Assembly: GCA_945877115.1 (NCBI GenBank)
Contig: CAMCQR010000019.1
Span: forward strand, 1 to 37,024
DNA: 37,024 nucleotides
DNA from: Synechococcus sp. UW140
GTDB taxonomy: Bacteria > Cyanobacteriota > Cyanobacteriia > PCC-6307 > Cyanobiaceae
Direction of reading: 5' to 3'
Shown one piece after another: positions 8,586 to 17,743 of this stretch. The position numbers were made by a program, and so were the translations under genes. Below the pieces are notes generated by a model. That model saw nothing but the letters and a program-made list of their open reading frames with translations. It was not told the DNA's origin and searched no databases. Position 1 is the first letter of the stretch, and each line of letters opens with the position of its first letter.

Positions 8586-9788
8586 ATGCAGCCTCAGATC
8601 AACGGCAATCTCACGCCTATCCCAATGTCGCGTGACCCCCAAGACCCCAGCATTGATCTGTCGACCCCATCCGCGTTCCCCCTGGAGCCCAAGGAGATGA
8701 GCCAGAATGCCCACAGCCCCAACGGCATTGTTCCCAGTCAGTCAGCACGCATCGAAGTCATAGGGGTCGGTGGCGGCGGCAGCAATGCGGTGAATCGCAT
8801 GATTGCCAGCGACTTGAAGGGAGTCGGCTATCGGGTGCTCAACACCGATGCCCAGGCGTTGCTGCAGTCGGCGGCGGGCCAACGCATCCAGCTGGGCCAA
8901 AAGCTGACCCGGGGCTTGGGGGCCGGCGGTAACCCCGTGATCGGTCAGAAGGCCGCAGAAGAATCACGGGCTGAACTGCAGGAATCCCTGGCAGGTGCAG
9001 ATCTGGTGTTCATCGCCGCCGGCATGGGTGGCGGCACTGGCACCGGTGCGGCACCGATCCTGGCGGAAGTGGCCAAGGAATGCGGCGCCTTGACCGTAGG
9101 GATCGTGACCAAGCCCTTCGGCTTCGAGGGCCGCAAGCGGCTGCGGCAGGCCGAAGAGGGCATCGCCAGGCTGGCCGAACACGTGGATACCTTGATCGTC
9201 ATTCCCAATGACCGACTCCGGGAAGCCATCGCCGGAGCTCCCCTACAGGAAGCCTTCCGCGCCGCCGATGACGTCCTGCGCATGGGTGTCAAGGGCATCA
9301 CGGACATCATCACCAAAGCCGGTCTGGTCAATGTGGACTTCGCCGACGTGCGTTCGGTGATGGCCGATGCCGGCACGGCCCTGCTGGGCATTGGGGTCGG
9401 TTCGGGCCGGTCCCGCGCCCTCGAAGCGGCCCAGGCGGCCATGACCAGCCCCCTGCTGGAATCAGCCCGGATTGACGGTGCCAAGGGCTGTGTGATCAAC
9501 ATCAGCGGCGGCAAGGACATGACCCTTGAGGACATGACCACGGCCTCGGAATGCATCTATGACGTGGTCGATCCCGACGCCAACATCATTGTGGGTGCCG
9601 TTGTCGATGAAAGCCTGGAAGGGGAAATCCATGTCACCGTCATCGCCACCGGCTTTGAAAGTGGAGGCAAATACAGGCCCGTTCAACGCAGCAACCCCGC
9701 CTTCATGGAGCAGCTGCCCGACACCACAACCGAACGGGGCGCCAAGATTCCTCCCTTTCTGATCAACCGTCAGCTGGGCCAGGAGTAA
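8586..9788 (+). CDS. ftsZ: Cell division GTPase FtsZ
   Basis: Tubulin homologue that forms the division ring. GTPase landmarks: [18 protein letters not shown], the signature loop [23 protein letters not shown], and the T7 loop region [18 protein letters not shown]. The extreme C-terminus [13 protein letters not shown] matches the cyanobacterial C-terminal binding peptide. Start choice: ATG 8586 gives 400 residues with a ~55-residue disordered N-terminal extension before the core; ATG 8625 or the one at [10 protein letters not shown] are shorter options, and a TTG at 8508 is unlikely. 104 nt separate it from ftsQ, enough for its own promoter. A strong terminator follows at 9845. Confidence 0.96.
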   Translation: MQPQINGNLTPIPMSRDPQDPSIDLSTPSAFPLEPKEMSQNAHSPNGIVPSQSARIEVIGVGGGGSNAVNRMIASDLKGVGYRVLNTDAQALLQSAAGQRIQLGQKLTRGLGAGGNPVIGQKAAEESRAELQESLAGADLVFIAAGMGGGTGTGAAPILAEVAKECGALTVGIVTKPFGFEGRKRLRQAEEGIARLAEHVDTLIVIPNDRLREAIAGAPLQEAFRAADDVLRMGVKGITDIITKAGLVNVDFADVRSVMADAGTALLGIGVGSGRSRALEAAQAAMTSPLLESARIDGAKGCVINISGGKDMTLEDMTTASECIYDVVDPDANIIVGAVVDESLEGEIHVTVIATGFESGGKYRPVQRSNPAFMEQLPDTTTERGAKIPPFLINRQLGQE

Positions 9789-9844
9789 CGGGGAAGGGGC
9801 CAAGCCGATTCAAGGCCCCCCGTTCTGAAGTGAATGCCACCTAC

Positions 9845-9882
9845 AAAAAATCCCACCCACCGGATAGTGGGTGGGATTTTTT
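9845..9882. terminator. Strong bidirectional terminator after ftsZ
   Basis: A perfect 16-bp inverted repeat: AAAAAATCCCACCCAC at 9845-9860 and its complement at 9867-9882, with a 6-nt loop CGGATA. The GC-rich 10-bp core is flanked by A6 and T6, so it works on both strands. It ends the ftsZ transcript, and read on the minus strand it could stop the SRP RNA transcript. Confidence 0.92.
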
Positions 9883-9909
9883 GCTGAACGCCAGTGGTTC
9901 TCTGGCCGA

Positions 9910-9941
9910 AACCCAGGATCGATCGCACTGGATCCTGGGTT
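9910..9941. repeat. Perfect 11-bp inverted repeat between ftsZ terminator and SRP RNA
   Basis: AACCCAGGATC at 9910-9920 and GATCCTGGGTT at 9931-9941 enclose the 10-nt loop GATCGCACTG. Neither side has a proper T-run; on the minus strand only TTT follows. It could be a weak terminator or 3'-processing signal for the SRP RNA, which ends about 18 nt away. I cannot decide its role from sequence. Confidence 0.6.
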
Positions 9942-9958
9942 GGCTGAAAGGGTGACCC

Positions 9959-10042
9959 GGAGTCCACGCCTGCCAAGAGCATCCCGTGTGGCTGCTCCCT
10001 TCCGGTTCTGACCAGGTTTGGGCGTCCTGGCCGCGTGGGTCC
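9959..10042 (-). ncRNA. ffs: Signal recognition particle RNA, small bacterial type
   Basis: Read on the minus strand, the core GGTCAGAACCGGAAGGGAG followed by CAGCC matches the universal SRP domain IV hairpin (GGTCAG..CCGGAAGG.AGCAGCC) with its GGAA tetraloop. It is followed by GGGATG..TTGGCAGG, as in E. coli 4.5S RNA. The ends pair: CCACGC (10038-10033) with GCGTGG (9969-9964), extended by flanking GGACC/GGACTCC. Length is about 84 nt; exact ends are estimates. With Ffh it targets membrane proteins co-translationally. Its promoter must lie in or next to the panB start region on the opposite strand. Confidence 0.9.
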
Positions 10043-10062
10043 GAGTCGGTTGGATGCTAGCA

Positions 10063-10923
10063 ATGACACGGTTGAGGACTTCCGCCGTGCCCAAGCGCCC
10101 CGGTGATTGGCTGTCGCGCAAACAATCGGGTCGGCCGATCACCATCCTCACGGCCTGGGATGCGCTGTCGGCGAGCCTTGTGGCCCAAGCGGGTGTCGAT
10201 GCGGTCTTGGTGGGGGATTCGCTGGCCATGGTGGTGCTGGGCCACGCCACCACCCTGCCGGTGACCCTGGACGAGATGCTGCACCACTGCCGGGCCGCCG
10301 GCCGGGGCCTGGCCCTGGCTTGTGGGACCGATGCGCCGCTGCTGATCTGCGATCTGCCGTTCCTCAGCTATCAATGCGGCCTCGATGACGCCGTGGCGGC
10401 GGCTGGCCGGGTGCTCAAGGAAACAACTGCCGCCGCCGTCAAACTGGAAGGGGCAGAACCGGAAACCCTGGCCGTCATTGACCGGGCCGTCAGGGCTGGC
10501 ATCCCGGTGATGGGCCACCTGGGCCTCACCCCCCAGTCGGTGCACCGCCTGGGCTATCGCCGCCAGGCGGAGGATCCCATTAGCCAAGAGCGCCTGCGGC
10601 GCCAGGCGCTGGCCCTGCAGTCCCAGGGATGCTTCTCCCTGGTTCTCGAACATGTGCCGCCAGCCCTGGCGGCCTCCCTCAGGGCCGAACTGGTGATTCC
10701 GGTGATCGGCATCGGTGCCGGCGAGGGCTGTGATGGTCAGGTGCGGGTCACCGCCGACCTGCTTGGCCTGACCCCCCGCCAGCCCCCCTTCAGTCCTCCC
10801 TTGATCCAAGGCCGGGATCTGACGGTCGGCGCCTTGCGGGACTGGGTCAACGGCCAGCAGCAGCCCCGGGCTGCTGCTGCTCCCGACACCATTCCAGAAC
10901 GTCCCGCAGCACCGCGTTACTGA
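10063..10923 (+). CDS. panB: 3-methyl-2-oxobutanoate hydroxymethyltransferase
   Basis: First committed enzyme of pantothenate synthesis, transferring a hydroxymethyl group from methylene-THF to alpha-ketoisovalerate. Conserved motifs: [35 protein letters not shown] (metal-binding Asp), [28 protein letters not shown]-like segment, and [14 protein letters not shown]. 286 residues from ATG 10063; ATG 10054 would add three. A ~25-residue Ala/Pro/Gln-rich C-terminal tail ([19 protein letters not shown]) is not part of the fold and lies within the 77-nt overlap with the convergent hemW gene. IlvC, also in this window, supplies the branched-chain precursor pathway and CoaD acts later toward CoA. Confidence 0.93.
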   Translation: MTRLRTSAVPKRPGDWLSRKQSGRPITILTAWDALSASLVAQAGVDAVLVGDSLAMVVLGHATTLPVTLDEMLHHCRAAGRGLALACGTDAPLLICDLPFLSYQCGLDDAVAAAGRVLKETTAAAVKLEGAEPETLAVIDRAVRAGIPVMGHLGLTPQSVHRLGYRRQAEDPISQERLRRQALALQSQGCFSLVLEHVPPALAASLRAELVIPVIGIGAGEGCDGQVRVTADLLGLTPRQPPFSPPLIQGRDLTVGALRDWVNGQQQPRAAAAPDTIPERPAAPRY

Positions 10924-12196
10924 GGGCCAGTCCCTGGGGATCCTGCAGCCGCCAGCGACCCCCCTCCACCAGCAACAGGCCCCGCTGCTCAAAAGGGGCC
11001 AGCCGACACCTCAGCTCGACTTCGGCCTGCCGGTCCAAGCCCTGCTGGGCCAGCATCCGGCGCAAGGGCACCCCTTCGCGGCGGCGCAGCCCCACCATCA
11101 ACAGCTCATCGAGGGGCGGTCCGGCCGCCCCCAGCTCGCCCCCCTGGCCAGCCCCAAGGGCCCCGTCCGGGGGGGGAGCCTGGATCCAGGCGGCGTATTG
11201 CTCCCGGGTGCGGGGGCGGGCCTGGCGCCGTCCCCAGGGAGCGGAAGTGGCGCCCATGCCAAATCCCCACCAGCCAGCGCCGCTCCAGTACACCCGGTTG
11301 TGACGGGAAGCGTGGCCGGGCAGGGCGTAATTGGAAATCTCATAACGGCCGTAACCGGCCTGGCGCAGGACGTGGGCCGTGGATTCCATCAGGTCGGCAC
11401 CCAGGTCCTCGTCCGGCAGGGGCAGCTGGCCCCGTTGCTGCTGGCGCGCAAACACCGTGCCCGGCTCAACGATCAGGTCATACACCGAGAAATGGGGTGG
11501 ACCCAGGGCGAGGGCCTGCCCCAGTTGCTGCTGCCAGTGGGCGAGGGCCTCGGTGGGGGCCCTGACAGCGGCAACCGTGGCGCCTGCAAAGGCAGGCAAC
11601 CCCTGGATCAGGTCCAGGCTCCAGCTGCGCAAGGCACTCCGCCCTTGGGCGGCCTGCAGCCAGGCGGCGGCCTGAACCACATCGGTGCGCCGATGGCGGC
11701 GCCCCAGGGCCGCCAACACCCCATCGTCCAGGCTCTGTCCCCCCAGGCTGATGCGGTTGATGCCGGCGGCCAGCCATCCCTGCAAACGGGCCCGATCGAA
11801 ACTGGCCGGATCAGCCTCCAGCGTGATCTCCGCCCCAGGAGCGATGCCGAAGCGATGCCGCAGCGCTTCCAGCAGGGCTTCCACCTGGGGGGGGGCCAAC
11901 ATCGAAGGGGTTCCACCTCCCAGATAAATGGTGGACAAGGGCGGGCCCTGGGGGGCCAGGGTGATCTCCTGATGCAGGAGGTCCAGGTAGGCGGCCACCG
12001 AGGCCGCTCCGGGTCCTTGGGCGCCATCGGCCCGGTCCCCCAGGGGAACCACCGGGAAATCACAGTAGAAACAACGGCGGTGGCAAAAGGGAATGTGCAG
12101 ATAGGCGGCGCGGGGGCGCTGCGCGGGGGCCAGGGCCGCTGACGCCGGCTTCACAGGCGGTAACCCCGTAGTGGCGATGGGGCGTAAATCGGTCAT
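10847..12196 (-). CDS. hemW: Heme chaperone HemW (radical SAM, coproporphyrinogen oxidase-like)
   Basis: Radical-SAM protein of the HemN/HemW family. 449 residues. The [18 protein letters not shown] motif gives CxxxCxxC, followed by [50 protein letters not shown] and the C-terminal HemN domain with [16 protein letters not shown]. HemW lacks the extra N-terminal residues needed for oxygen-independent coproporphyrinogen oxidation and is thought to insert heme; the sequence starting right before the cluster motif fits HemW. The 3' end overlaps panB by 77 nt in convergent orientation. The 5' end is only 17 nt from the earliest start of the divergent PIN/TRAM gene. Confidence 0.9.
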   Translation of the reverse strand: MTDLRPIATTGLPPVKPASAALAPAQRPRAAYLHIPFCHRRCFYCDFPVVPLGDRADGAQGPGAASVAAYLDLLHQEITLAPQGPPLSTIYLGGGTPSMLAPPQVEALLEALRHRFGIAPGAEITLEADPASFDRARLQGWLAAGINRISLGGQSLDDGVLAALGRRHRRTDVVQAAAWLQAAQGRSALRSWSLDLIQGLPAFAGATVAAVRAPTEALAHWQQQLGQALALGPPHFSVYDLIVEPGTVFARQQQRGQLPLPDEDLGADLMESTAHVLRQAGYGRYEISNYALPGHASRHNRVYWSGAGWWGFGMGATSAPWGRRQARPRTREQYAAWIQAPPPDGALGAGQGGELGAAGPPLDELLMVGLRRREGVPLRRMLAQQGLDRQAEVELRCRLAPFEQRGLLLVEGGRWRLQDPQGLALSNAVLRDVLEWCREQQQPGAAAGR

Positions 12197-12213
12197 GCTG
12201 CAGGGCTGAATAG

Positions 12214-13506
12214 GTGGGAGCCCACGCGAAACCGGCTTTGGTGGATCCCCTCATCCTGGTGCTGTTCTTGGTCTCCGGCGCGGCCACCGGCTGGTTGGGG
12301 GTGGATCTGCTGCCCGAGCCCCTGCTGGTGCAGGTGACCAATCCGGAGGGATTGCGGCTGGTTTTAGCGGGCTTTGGTGGCTTCTTTGGGCTGATTGCCG
12401 GTTTCTTTTTTCAACAGCTGCGTCGTCGCTTGATGCAGCAGGTGCGCTCCATGCCCACCGACCTGCTGATCAGCCGAGCGGTGGGCCTGATCCTGGGGCT
12501 GCTGGTGGCCAATCTGCTGCTGGCCCCGATTCTGTTGTTGCCCCTTCCCTGGGAGGTCGTGCTGGTCAAGCCCCTGGCGGCCGTGCTCAGCAATGTTTTC
12601 TTTGGGGTGTTGGGCTACAACCTGGCCGAGGTGCATGGCCGCACCCTGCTGCGCTTGTTCAATCCCACCAGCACCGAGGCCCTGCTGGTCGCCGAAGGGG
12701 TGCTCCAACCCGCCAGCGCCAAAATTCTGGATACCAGTGTGGTGATCGATGGCCGCATCAGGGGCCTGCTCGCCAGCGGCCTGCTGGAAGGCCAGGTGAT
12801 CGTGCCCCAGTGTGTGGTGGACGAATTGCAGGCCCTGGCAGACTCCGCCAATTCCGAAAAGCGCGGCAAGGGCCGTCGCGGCCTGAAGCTGCTCACCGAG
12901 CTCAAGGAGAGCTACGGCCGTCGCATCGTGCTCAATTCCACCCGGTACGAGGGCAATGGCGCGGACGACAAGTTGCTGAGGTTGACGGCGGACACCGGCG
13001 GCACCTTGCTGACCGCCGACTACAACCTGGCCCAGGTGGCCAGGGTTCAGGACCTCAAGGTGCTCAATCTGAGTGAACTGGTGATTGCCCTGCGGCCAGA
13101 GGTCCAGCCCGGCGACAGCCTGCAAATCAAGATCGTGCGGGAGGGCAAGGAGGCCGACCAGGGGGTGGGCTACCTGGAGGACGGCACCATGGTGGTGGTG
13201 GAAGAAGGCCGTAGCCGCATCGGCGAACGCCTTCAAGTAACGGTCACGGGTGCCCTGCAGACCCCCACGGGCCGCTTGGTGTTCGCCCGCAACGACAGGC
13301 CCCGGGCGAGCGAGGCAGCAGCGGAACCCAAGGGCCCTGACAGGACCAGGGAGCGTCGCTCCGAGAAAGAGACGGGCCGCGGGTCCCCTAACGAGAGCAA
13401 TGACCCCCTTACCAAGTTCAACACCTCGGCGGCGCGCGCCGCCGCATCACCCCAAACCGGCGACGCCCCTCCCCCTGGGACGCTGCCTTCCCAAGGGGCC
13501 AACTGA
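12214..13506 (+). CDS. Membrane-anchored PIN/TRAM domain protein (YacL-like)
   Basis: Four predicted transmembrane helices fill the first ~130 residues (for example DPLILVLFLVSGAATGWLGV and AVGLILGLLVANLLLAPILL). A cytoplasmic PIN nuclease domain follows with acidic residues in ILDTSVVIDGRI, CVVDELQAL, GADDKLLRL and LTADYNLA. A TRAM RNA-binding domain (PGDSLQIKIVREGKEADQG to the VTVTGALQT region) comes next, then a ~70-residue charged, low-complexity tail. This architecture is conserved in Gram-positives (YacL) and cyanobacteria; an RNase role is likely, its target unknown. The GTG at 12214 is the earliest start; a TTG at 12238 or GTG at 12241 (MVDPLILVLF) fits the family N-terminus equally well. 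Confidence 0.85.
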   Translation: MGAHAKPALVDPLILVLFLVSGAATGWLGVDLLPEPLLVQVTNPEGLRLVLAGFGGFFGLIAGFFFQQLRRRLMQQVRSMPTDLLISRAVGLILGLLVANLLLAPILLLPLPWEVVLVKPLAAVLSNVFFGVLGYNLAEVHGRTLLRLFNPTSTEALLVAEGVLQPASAKILDTSVVIDGRIRGLLASGLLEGQVIVPQCVVDELQALADSANSEKRGKGRRGLKLLTELKESYGRRIVLNSTRYEGNGADDKLLRLTADTGGTLLTADYNLAQVARVQDLKVLNLSELVIALRPEVQPGDSLQIKIVREGKEADQGVGYLEDGTMVVVEEGRSRIGERLQVTVTGALQTPTGRLVFARNDRPRASEAAAEPKGPDRTRERRSEKETGRGSPNESNDPLTKFNTSAARAAASPQTGDAPPPGTLPSQGAN

Positions 13507-13606
13507 ACGCTGGGTAGTCTGGGGGCGGGAAACCCGCGTGATAGCGCGGCCGTTGTCACCAGCCCCCGGCTAGGCTCCTGCTCAAAGCCCCCCTTGGTGA
13601 GTGCGG

Positions 13607-14290
13607 ATGACGGCGTCGGCCCCCTATTACGGCGATTCCGCAGTGATGCGCACCCCGCCGCCGGATCTGCCCTCGTTATTGCTGAAGGAAAGGATCGTCT
13701 ATCTGGGATTGCCCCTGTTCAGCGATGACGATGCCAAGAGGCAAATGGGCATCGATGTCACCGAGCTGATCATTGCCCAGCTGCTCTATCTGGAATTCGA
13801 CAATCCCGAAAAGCCTATTTTCTTTTACATCAATTCTACCGGCACCAGCTGGTACTCCGGCGATGCCATCGGCTTCGAGACCGAAGCTTTTGCCATCGCC
13901 GATACTCTCCGCTATGTCAAGCCCCCGGTCCACACGATCTGCATCGGCCAGGCGATGGGCACGGCGGCCATGATCCTCAGCGCCGGCACCAAGGGCCATC
14001 GGGCCGCCCTCCCCCACGCGTCCATCGTGCTGCACCAGCCCCGCAGCGGCGCCCGCGGTCAGGCCAGCGACATCCAAATCCGGGCCAAGGAAGTGCTGCA
14101 CAACAAACATTCGTTGCTGGAGATGCTGGCCGAGAACACCGGCAAATCCATCGAACAACTGTCTAAGGATTCCGATCGCATGACCTATCTCACGGCCCAG
14201 GAGGCTGTGGAATATGGGCTGATCGATCGGGTGTTGACCAGTCAGAAGCTGGTGCCCGCCCCCGTGGTTACCGCCGCCGGGATTGGCTGA
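13607..14290 (+). CDS. clpR: ClpR, inactive ClpP-like subunit
   Basis: 227 residues, a ClpP-fold protein that lacks the catalytic serine. At the nucleophile position where ClpP has [11 protein letters not shown] this protein has GQAMGTAAMIL, so Ser is replaced by Gly; the His region (IVLHQPRSG) and the late Asp region (SDRMTYLTAQEAVEYGL) are still recognisable. In cyanobacteria ClpR forms mixed rings with ClpP3 and works with the ClpC chaperone as the essential Clp protease. ATG 13607 is chosen over GTG 13601. clpP3 follows 77 nt downstream, the usual clpR-clpP3 arrangement. Confidence 0.9.
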   Translation: MTASAPYYGDSAVMRTPPPDLPSLLLKERIVYLGLPLFSDDDAKRQMGIDVTELIIAQLLYLEFDNPEKPIFFYINSTGTSWYSGDAIGFETEAFAIADTLRYVKPPVHTICIGQAMGTAAMILSAGTKGHRAALPHASIVLHQPRSGARGQASDIQIRAKEVLHNKHSLLEMLAENTGKSIEQLSKDSDRMTYLTAQEAVEYGLIDRVLTSQKLVPAPVVTAAGIG

Positions 14291-14367
14291 AGCCCAGGCC
14301 CCCCGCCTGTAGCCGGGTGCAACACCGGCACTGCTGATTTCTTAACCCTTCTCTCAAGCGTTTCGCC

Positions 14368-14976
14368 ATGCCCATCGGCACCCCCAGCGTTCCCTACCGC
14401 CTGCCCGGCAGCCAGTACGAGCGCTGGGTCGACATCTACACCCGCCTAGGGGTGGAGCGCATTCTCTTCCTCGGCTCCGAAGTCAATGACGCCGTTGCCA
14501 ATGCCTTGGTGGCCCAGATGCTGTATCTGGATTCGGACGACAACAGCAAGCCGATTTATCTCTACATCAATTCCCCAGGGGGATCGGTGACGGCCGGCCT
14601 GGCGATTTTCGACACGATGCAATACGTCAAGTCCGATGTCGTCACCATCTGCGTCGGTCTGGCGGCCTCCATGGGAGCCTTCCTGCTGGCGGCGGGCACC
14701 AAGGGCAAGCGGCTAGCCCTGCCCCACAGCCGCATCATGATCCACCAGCCCCTAGGGGGCACCAGTCAGCGCCAGGCCAGCGACATCGAGATCGAGGCCC
14801 GCGAGATCCTGCGCATCAAGGACATGCTCAACCAGTCCATGGCGGACATGACATGCCAGCCCCTGGAAAAGATCGCCAAGGACACTGACCGGGACTACTT
14901 CTTGAGCGCCGCCGAAGCGGTGGAATACGGCCTGATCGACCGGGTCATCGCCCACCCCAGCGAAGCAACGGCATGA
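14368..14976 (+). CDS. clpP: ATP-dependent Clp protease proteolytic subunit (ClpP3 type)
   Basis: 202 residues with an intact catalytic triad: Ser in [15 protein letters not shown], His in [10 protein letters not shown], and Asp in [11 protein letters not shown]. The N-terminus [20 protein letters not shown] and [11 protein letters not shown] are typical. Being immediately downstream of clpR identifies it as the ClpP3-type partner that supplies the active sites of the ClpP3/R core. Cytoplasmic. The two subunits are similar in length and clearly arose by duplication. Confidence 0.94.
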   Translation: MPIGTPSVPYRLPGSQYERWVDIYTRLGVERILFLGSEVNDAVANALVAQMLYLDSDDNSKPIYLYINSPGGSVTAGLAIFDTMQYVKSDVVTICVGLAASMGAFLLAAGTKGKRLALPHSRIMIHQPLGGTSQRQASDIEIEAREILRIKDMLNQSMADMTCQPLEKIAKDTDRDYFLSAAEAVEYGLIDRVIAHPSEATA

Positions 14977-14977
14977 C

Positions 14978-14995
14978 GGGGGGGGTTGCCCCCCT
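14978..14995. other. G-run/C-run hairpin after clpP, possible weak terminator
   Basis: Eight G at 14978-14985, then TTG, then six C at 14989-14994 can form a short very stable hairpin directly behind the clpP stop and before the end of the convergent NTF2-like gene. There is no T-run, so termination is uncertain. Confidence 0.35.
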
Positions 14996-15001
14996 GGGGC
15001 C

Positions 15002-15514
15002 TCACCCCTTGCCCATCACCGCCAACAACTGGGCCGCCGTATTCACGCCGATGGGTAGACCCGCTGGATCGATGAGCCCCAACTGCACCAACATCGCCGC
15101 CTGATCACAGTAAATGTGCTCGTAGGCCACCTTGCCGTCCTTGGCCCCCACGACCACCACGAAGGCCACCTCCACCCGCCGACCGGTGGGGGCCACCCCC
15201 GGCAGCAAATGGGTGATCACCCGGTCGTGGGTGAAGCGCACCACGATTTCATCCACCAGTCGTTCGTCGTTGATGGTTCGGGAGATTGGGATGATCTCGG
15301 CATCGGGGGGGAAAAACTGGCCAATCAGGTCGTTGGCATAGAAGGCGCGCACCCCGTCATGGCCGACCCCGCCAGTTCCCGAGCCAACATTGATTAGGTG
15401 GGGATCAGGAGCCATTGTGGCCATCGTGGTTTCCAGATCCCCTTTCATCTCTGCCGCCATGTGGCCGTCAAACAGGTCAGCGATGACCTGCTGTTGGGGG
15501 GAGAGGGAACCCAT
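15002..15514 (-). CDS. NTF2-like / SnoaL-type protein of unknown function
   Basis: 170 residues with the pattern of the SnoaL/NTF2-like alpha+beta barrel superfamily. An N-terminal helix pair (QQQVIADLFDGHMAAEMKGD) is followed by a strand with HLINVGSGTGGVGHDGVRAFY, then DEIVVRFTHDR, VEVAFVVVVGAKDGKVAYEH and IYCDQAAMLVQLGLID. Members often act on small ring compounds or serve as ester cyclases, and similar proteins occur as stand-alone genes in many bacteria; the substrate cannot be read from sequence. It is convergent with clpP and divergent from ilvC (126-nt gap), so it is probably a single-gene unit. Confidence 0.82.
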   Translation of the reverse strand: MGSLSPQQQVIADLFDGHMAAEMKGDLETTMATMAPDPHLINVGSGTGGVGHDGVRAFYANDLIGQFFPPDAEIIPISRTINDERLVDEIVVRFTHDRVITHLLPGVAPTGRRVEVAFVVVVGAKDGKVAYEHIYCDQAAMLVQLGLIDPAGLPIGVNTAAQLLAVMGKG

Positions 15515-15640
15515 CGTCTGACAAAGGCTTCAGGCTTCAGCCTAGTCAGTTCCAGCGGAACGCTCCCCCTGCAACGGTCCGCCAGGAGTCGGGGCAGCCC
15601 TCTTGGGTAGGCTCACCCTTTGCCCCGCCCGCCGACCGGA

Positions 15641-16636
15641 ATGGCCCAGCTCTTCTACGACTCCGACGCCGATCTCAGCCTGCTGAACGGCAAGACGGTG
15701 GCCATCATCGGCTACGGCTCCCAGGGCCATGCCCATGCCCTCAACCTCAAGGACAGTGGTGTCCATGTGATCGTCGGCCTCTACGAAGGCAGTCGCTCGG
15801 CCGATAAGGCCCGCGCCGATGGCCTGGAGGTGCTGAGCGTGGCCGATGCCGCCGAGCGTGCCGACTGGATCATGGTTCTCCTGCCCGATGAATTCCAGAG
15901 GGCGGTCTACGACGCCGAAATTGCTCCCCACCTCATGGCCGGCAAGGTGTTGAGCTTTGCCCACGGCTTCAACATCCGCTTCGGGCTGATCAAGCCCCCG
16001 GCCGATGTTGACGTGGTGATGGTGGCCCCCAAGGGACCGGGCCATACCGTGCGCTGGGAATATCAGAACGGCCAGGGCGTTCCCGCCCTCTTCGCCATTG
16101 AGCAAGATGCCTCCGGCCAGGCCCGTGCCCTGGCCATGGCCTATGCCAAGGCCATCGGCGGCACCCGCGCTGGCATTCTCGAAACCAACTTCAAGGAAGA
16201 AACCGAAACCGACCTCTTCGGTGAGCAGGCGGTGCTTTGCGGCGGCCTCAGCGAGCTGGTCAAGGCGGGCTTCGAAACCCTGGTGGAAGCGGGCTACCAG
16301 CCCGAACTGGCCTACTTCGAATGCCTCCATGAGGTCAAGCTGATCGTTGACCTGATGGTCAAAGGCGGCCTCACCGCCATGCGCGATTCGATCTCCAACA
16401 CCGCCGAATATGGCGATTACGTCAGCGGGCCCCGCTTGATCACCGCCGACACCAAAGCGGAGATGAAGCGGATCCTCACCGATATCCAGGACGGCACCTT
16501 CGCCCGTAACTTCGTGGCGGAGTGCGAGGCCGGCAAGCCCGAAATGGACCGGATCCGCCAACGGGATGCCGAGCACCCCATCGAGCAGGTAGGTACGGGT
16601 CTGCGTTCCATGTTCAGCTGGTTGCGGGCCTCCTGA
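15641..16636 (+). CDS. ilvC: Ketol-acid reductoisomerase (NADP+), class I
   Basis: Second enzyme of valine/isoleucine synthesis, converting acetolactate or acetohydroxybutyrate with NADPH and Mg2+. 331 residues, the exact length of short class I enzymes. The N-terminal Rossmann motif [19 protein letters not shown] is followed by [14 protein letters not shown] and the C-terminal knotted domain with metal ligands in [14 protein letters not shown] and [12 protein letters not shown], then [10 protein letters not shown]. The ATG at 15641 gives the family N-terminus [13 protein letters not shown]; an upstream in-frame reading from 15620 is not supported. cobD follows after 22 nt and may be co-transcribed. 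Confidence 0.97.
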   Translation: MAQLFYDSDADLSLLNGKTVAIIGYGSQGHAHALNLKDSGVHVIVGLYEGSRSADKARADGLEVLSVADAAERADWIMVLLPDEFQRAVYDAEIAPHLMAGKVLSFAHGFNIRFGLIKPPADVDVVMVAPKGPGHTVRWEYQNGQGVPALFAIEQDASGQARALAMAYAKAIGGTRAGILETNFKEETETDLFGEQAVLCGGLSELVKAGFETLVEAGYQPELAYFECLHEVKLIVDLMVKGGLTAMRDSISNTAEYGDYVSGPRLITADTKAEMKRILTDIQDGTFARNFVAECEAGKPEMDRIRQRDAEHPIEQVGTGLRSMFSWLRAS

Positions 16637-16658
16637 GGCCTCTGTTACCGCGCCCCTG

Positions 16659-17705
16659 ATGGCACCCTGGCTCCCCTGGCACGGCCAGGGCCTTGCCCTT
16701 GTCGCTGGGGCCTGTCTGCTGGATCGCCTGGTGGGCGACCCCCGACCCTGGCTCCATCCCGTGCAGGTGATGGGCTGGGTCATCGACTGGCTGCGCCGGT
16801 CCGCCGAGGCCTGGGCTGGCGATCAACCGGCCCGGCTCCGGCTCGTGGGACTGGGGATCACCCTGGTGCTGGTGCTGGGCAGCGCCCTGGCGGGCTGGAG
16901 CCTGGAGCGCCTGGCCGGGCGCTGGCCCCTGGTGGGCCTGCCACTCCTGCTCATCGGACTGGCCAGTGCCCTGGCCGGCCGCAGCCTGGAGCAGGCCGTG
17001 CGACGGGTGCTGTGGGCCCTGCCCGATCTGGGCGAAGCACGCTCGCGACTGGCCTGGATTGTGGGGCGCCAGGTTGATGACCTCGATGGGGGAGAGATTC
17101 TGCGGGCGGCGGCCGAAACCGCCAGTGAAAATGCCGTCGATGGCCTTTTTGCGCCCCTCTTCTGGATGATCGTGGGCGCGGCCCTGCTGGGTTGGCCCCA
17201 GGCGGCATTAACCGCCAGGCCGGGGCCGCTGGCCCTGGCCTGGACCTTCAAAGCAGCCAGCACCCTGGATTCGATGCTGGGCTACAAACTGGGCCGCCTG
17301 CGCTGGCTGGGCACGGCGGGAGCCCGTCTTGATGATGGACTCACCTGGTGTCCCGCCCGGCTGGTGGCCCTCACCTTGCCCCTGGCCGCCGGTCGTCCCG
17401 ATCGGCTGTTCGATTGGTTCGCCGCCGCCCTGAGGGAGGGGGCGGCGGATCCTTCGCCGAACGCGGGGGTTTCGCAGGCCGCCTATGCCATGGCGGCCCA
17501 AGTGCGCCTGGGCGGCATCAACCGCTACGCGGACGGTCCCAAGGCCAAACCGGTTCTGGCGGCCTGCGCCCCCCCGCCGGATCCAGCCGCCGTCGAACGC
17601 ATCCTGGGCCTGACCCTGAGGTTGGAACTGCTTTGGCTGGGGCTGGCCCTGCTGGGACTGGCCGCTTTAGGGCTTGGGCCCCCGGGGCTGGCAGCCCAGG
17701 GATGA
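16659..17705 (+). CDS. cobD: Adenosylcobinamide-phosphate synthase CobD/CbiB
   Basis: Membrane protein that attaches aminopropanol (or its phosphate) to cobyric acid in the late steps of cobalamin or pseudocobalamin synthesis. 348 residues. The N-terminal signature LLDRLVGDPRPWLHPVQVMG is diagnostic, followed by several hydrophobic helices, AAETASENAVDGLFAPLFW, FKAASTLDSMLGYKLGR, DPSPNAGVSQAAYAMAA and LGGINRYADG. A final hydrophobic helix rich in Leu/Gly ends the protein. It lies 22 nt after ilvC on the same strand and is convergent with the sugar transferase gene. Confidence 0.93.
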   Translation: MAPWLPWHGQGLALVAGACLLDRLVGDPRPWLHPVQVMGWVIDWLRRSAEAWAGDQPARLRLVGLGITLVLVLGSALAGWSLERLAGRWPLVGLPLLLIGLASALAGRSLEQAVRRVLWALPDLGEARSRLAWIVGRQVDDLDGGEILRAAAETASENAVDGLFAPLFWMIVGAALLGWPQAALTARPGPLALAWTFKAASTLDSMLGYKLGRLRWLGTAGARLDDGLTWCPARLVALTLPLAAGRPDRLFDWFAAALREGAADPSPNAGVSQAAYAMAAQVRLGGINRYADGPKAKPVLAACAPPPDPAAVERILGLTLRLELLWLGLALLGLAALGLGPPGLAAQG

Positions 17706-17743
17706 CAATCGGGCCGGTGATGGGGGCCCTGGGGCTGGCAACC

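Noticed and set aside
15542-16783. Minus-strand open frame of 413 codons across ilvC
   Set aside because: Antisense shadow; ilvC on the plus strand has every family motif and correct length.
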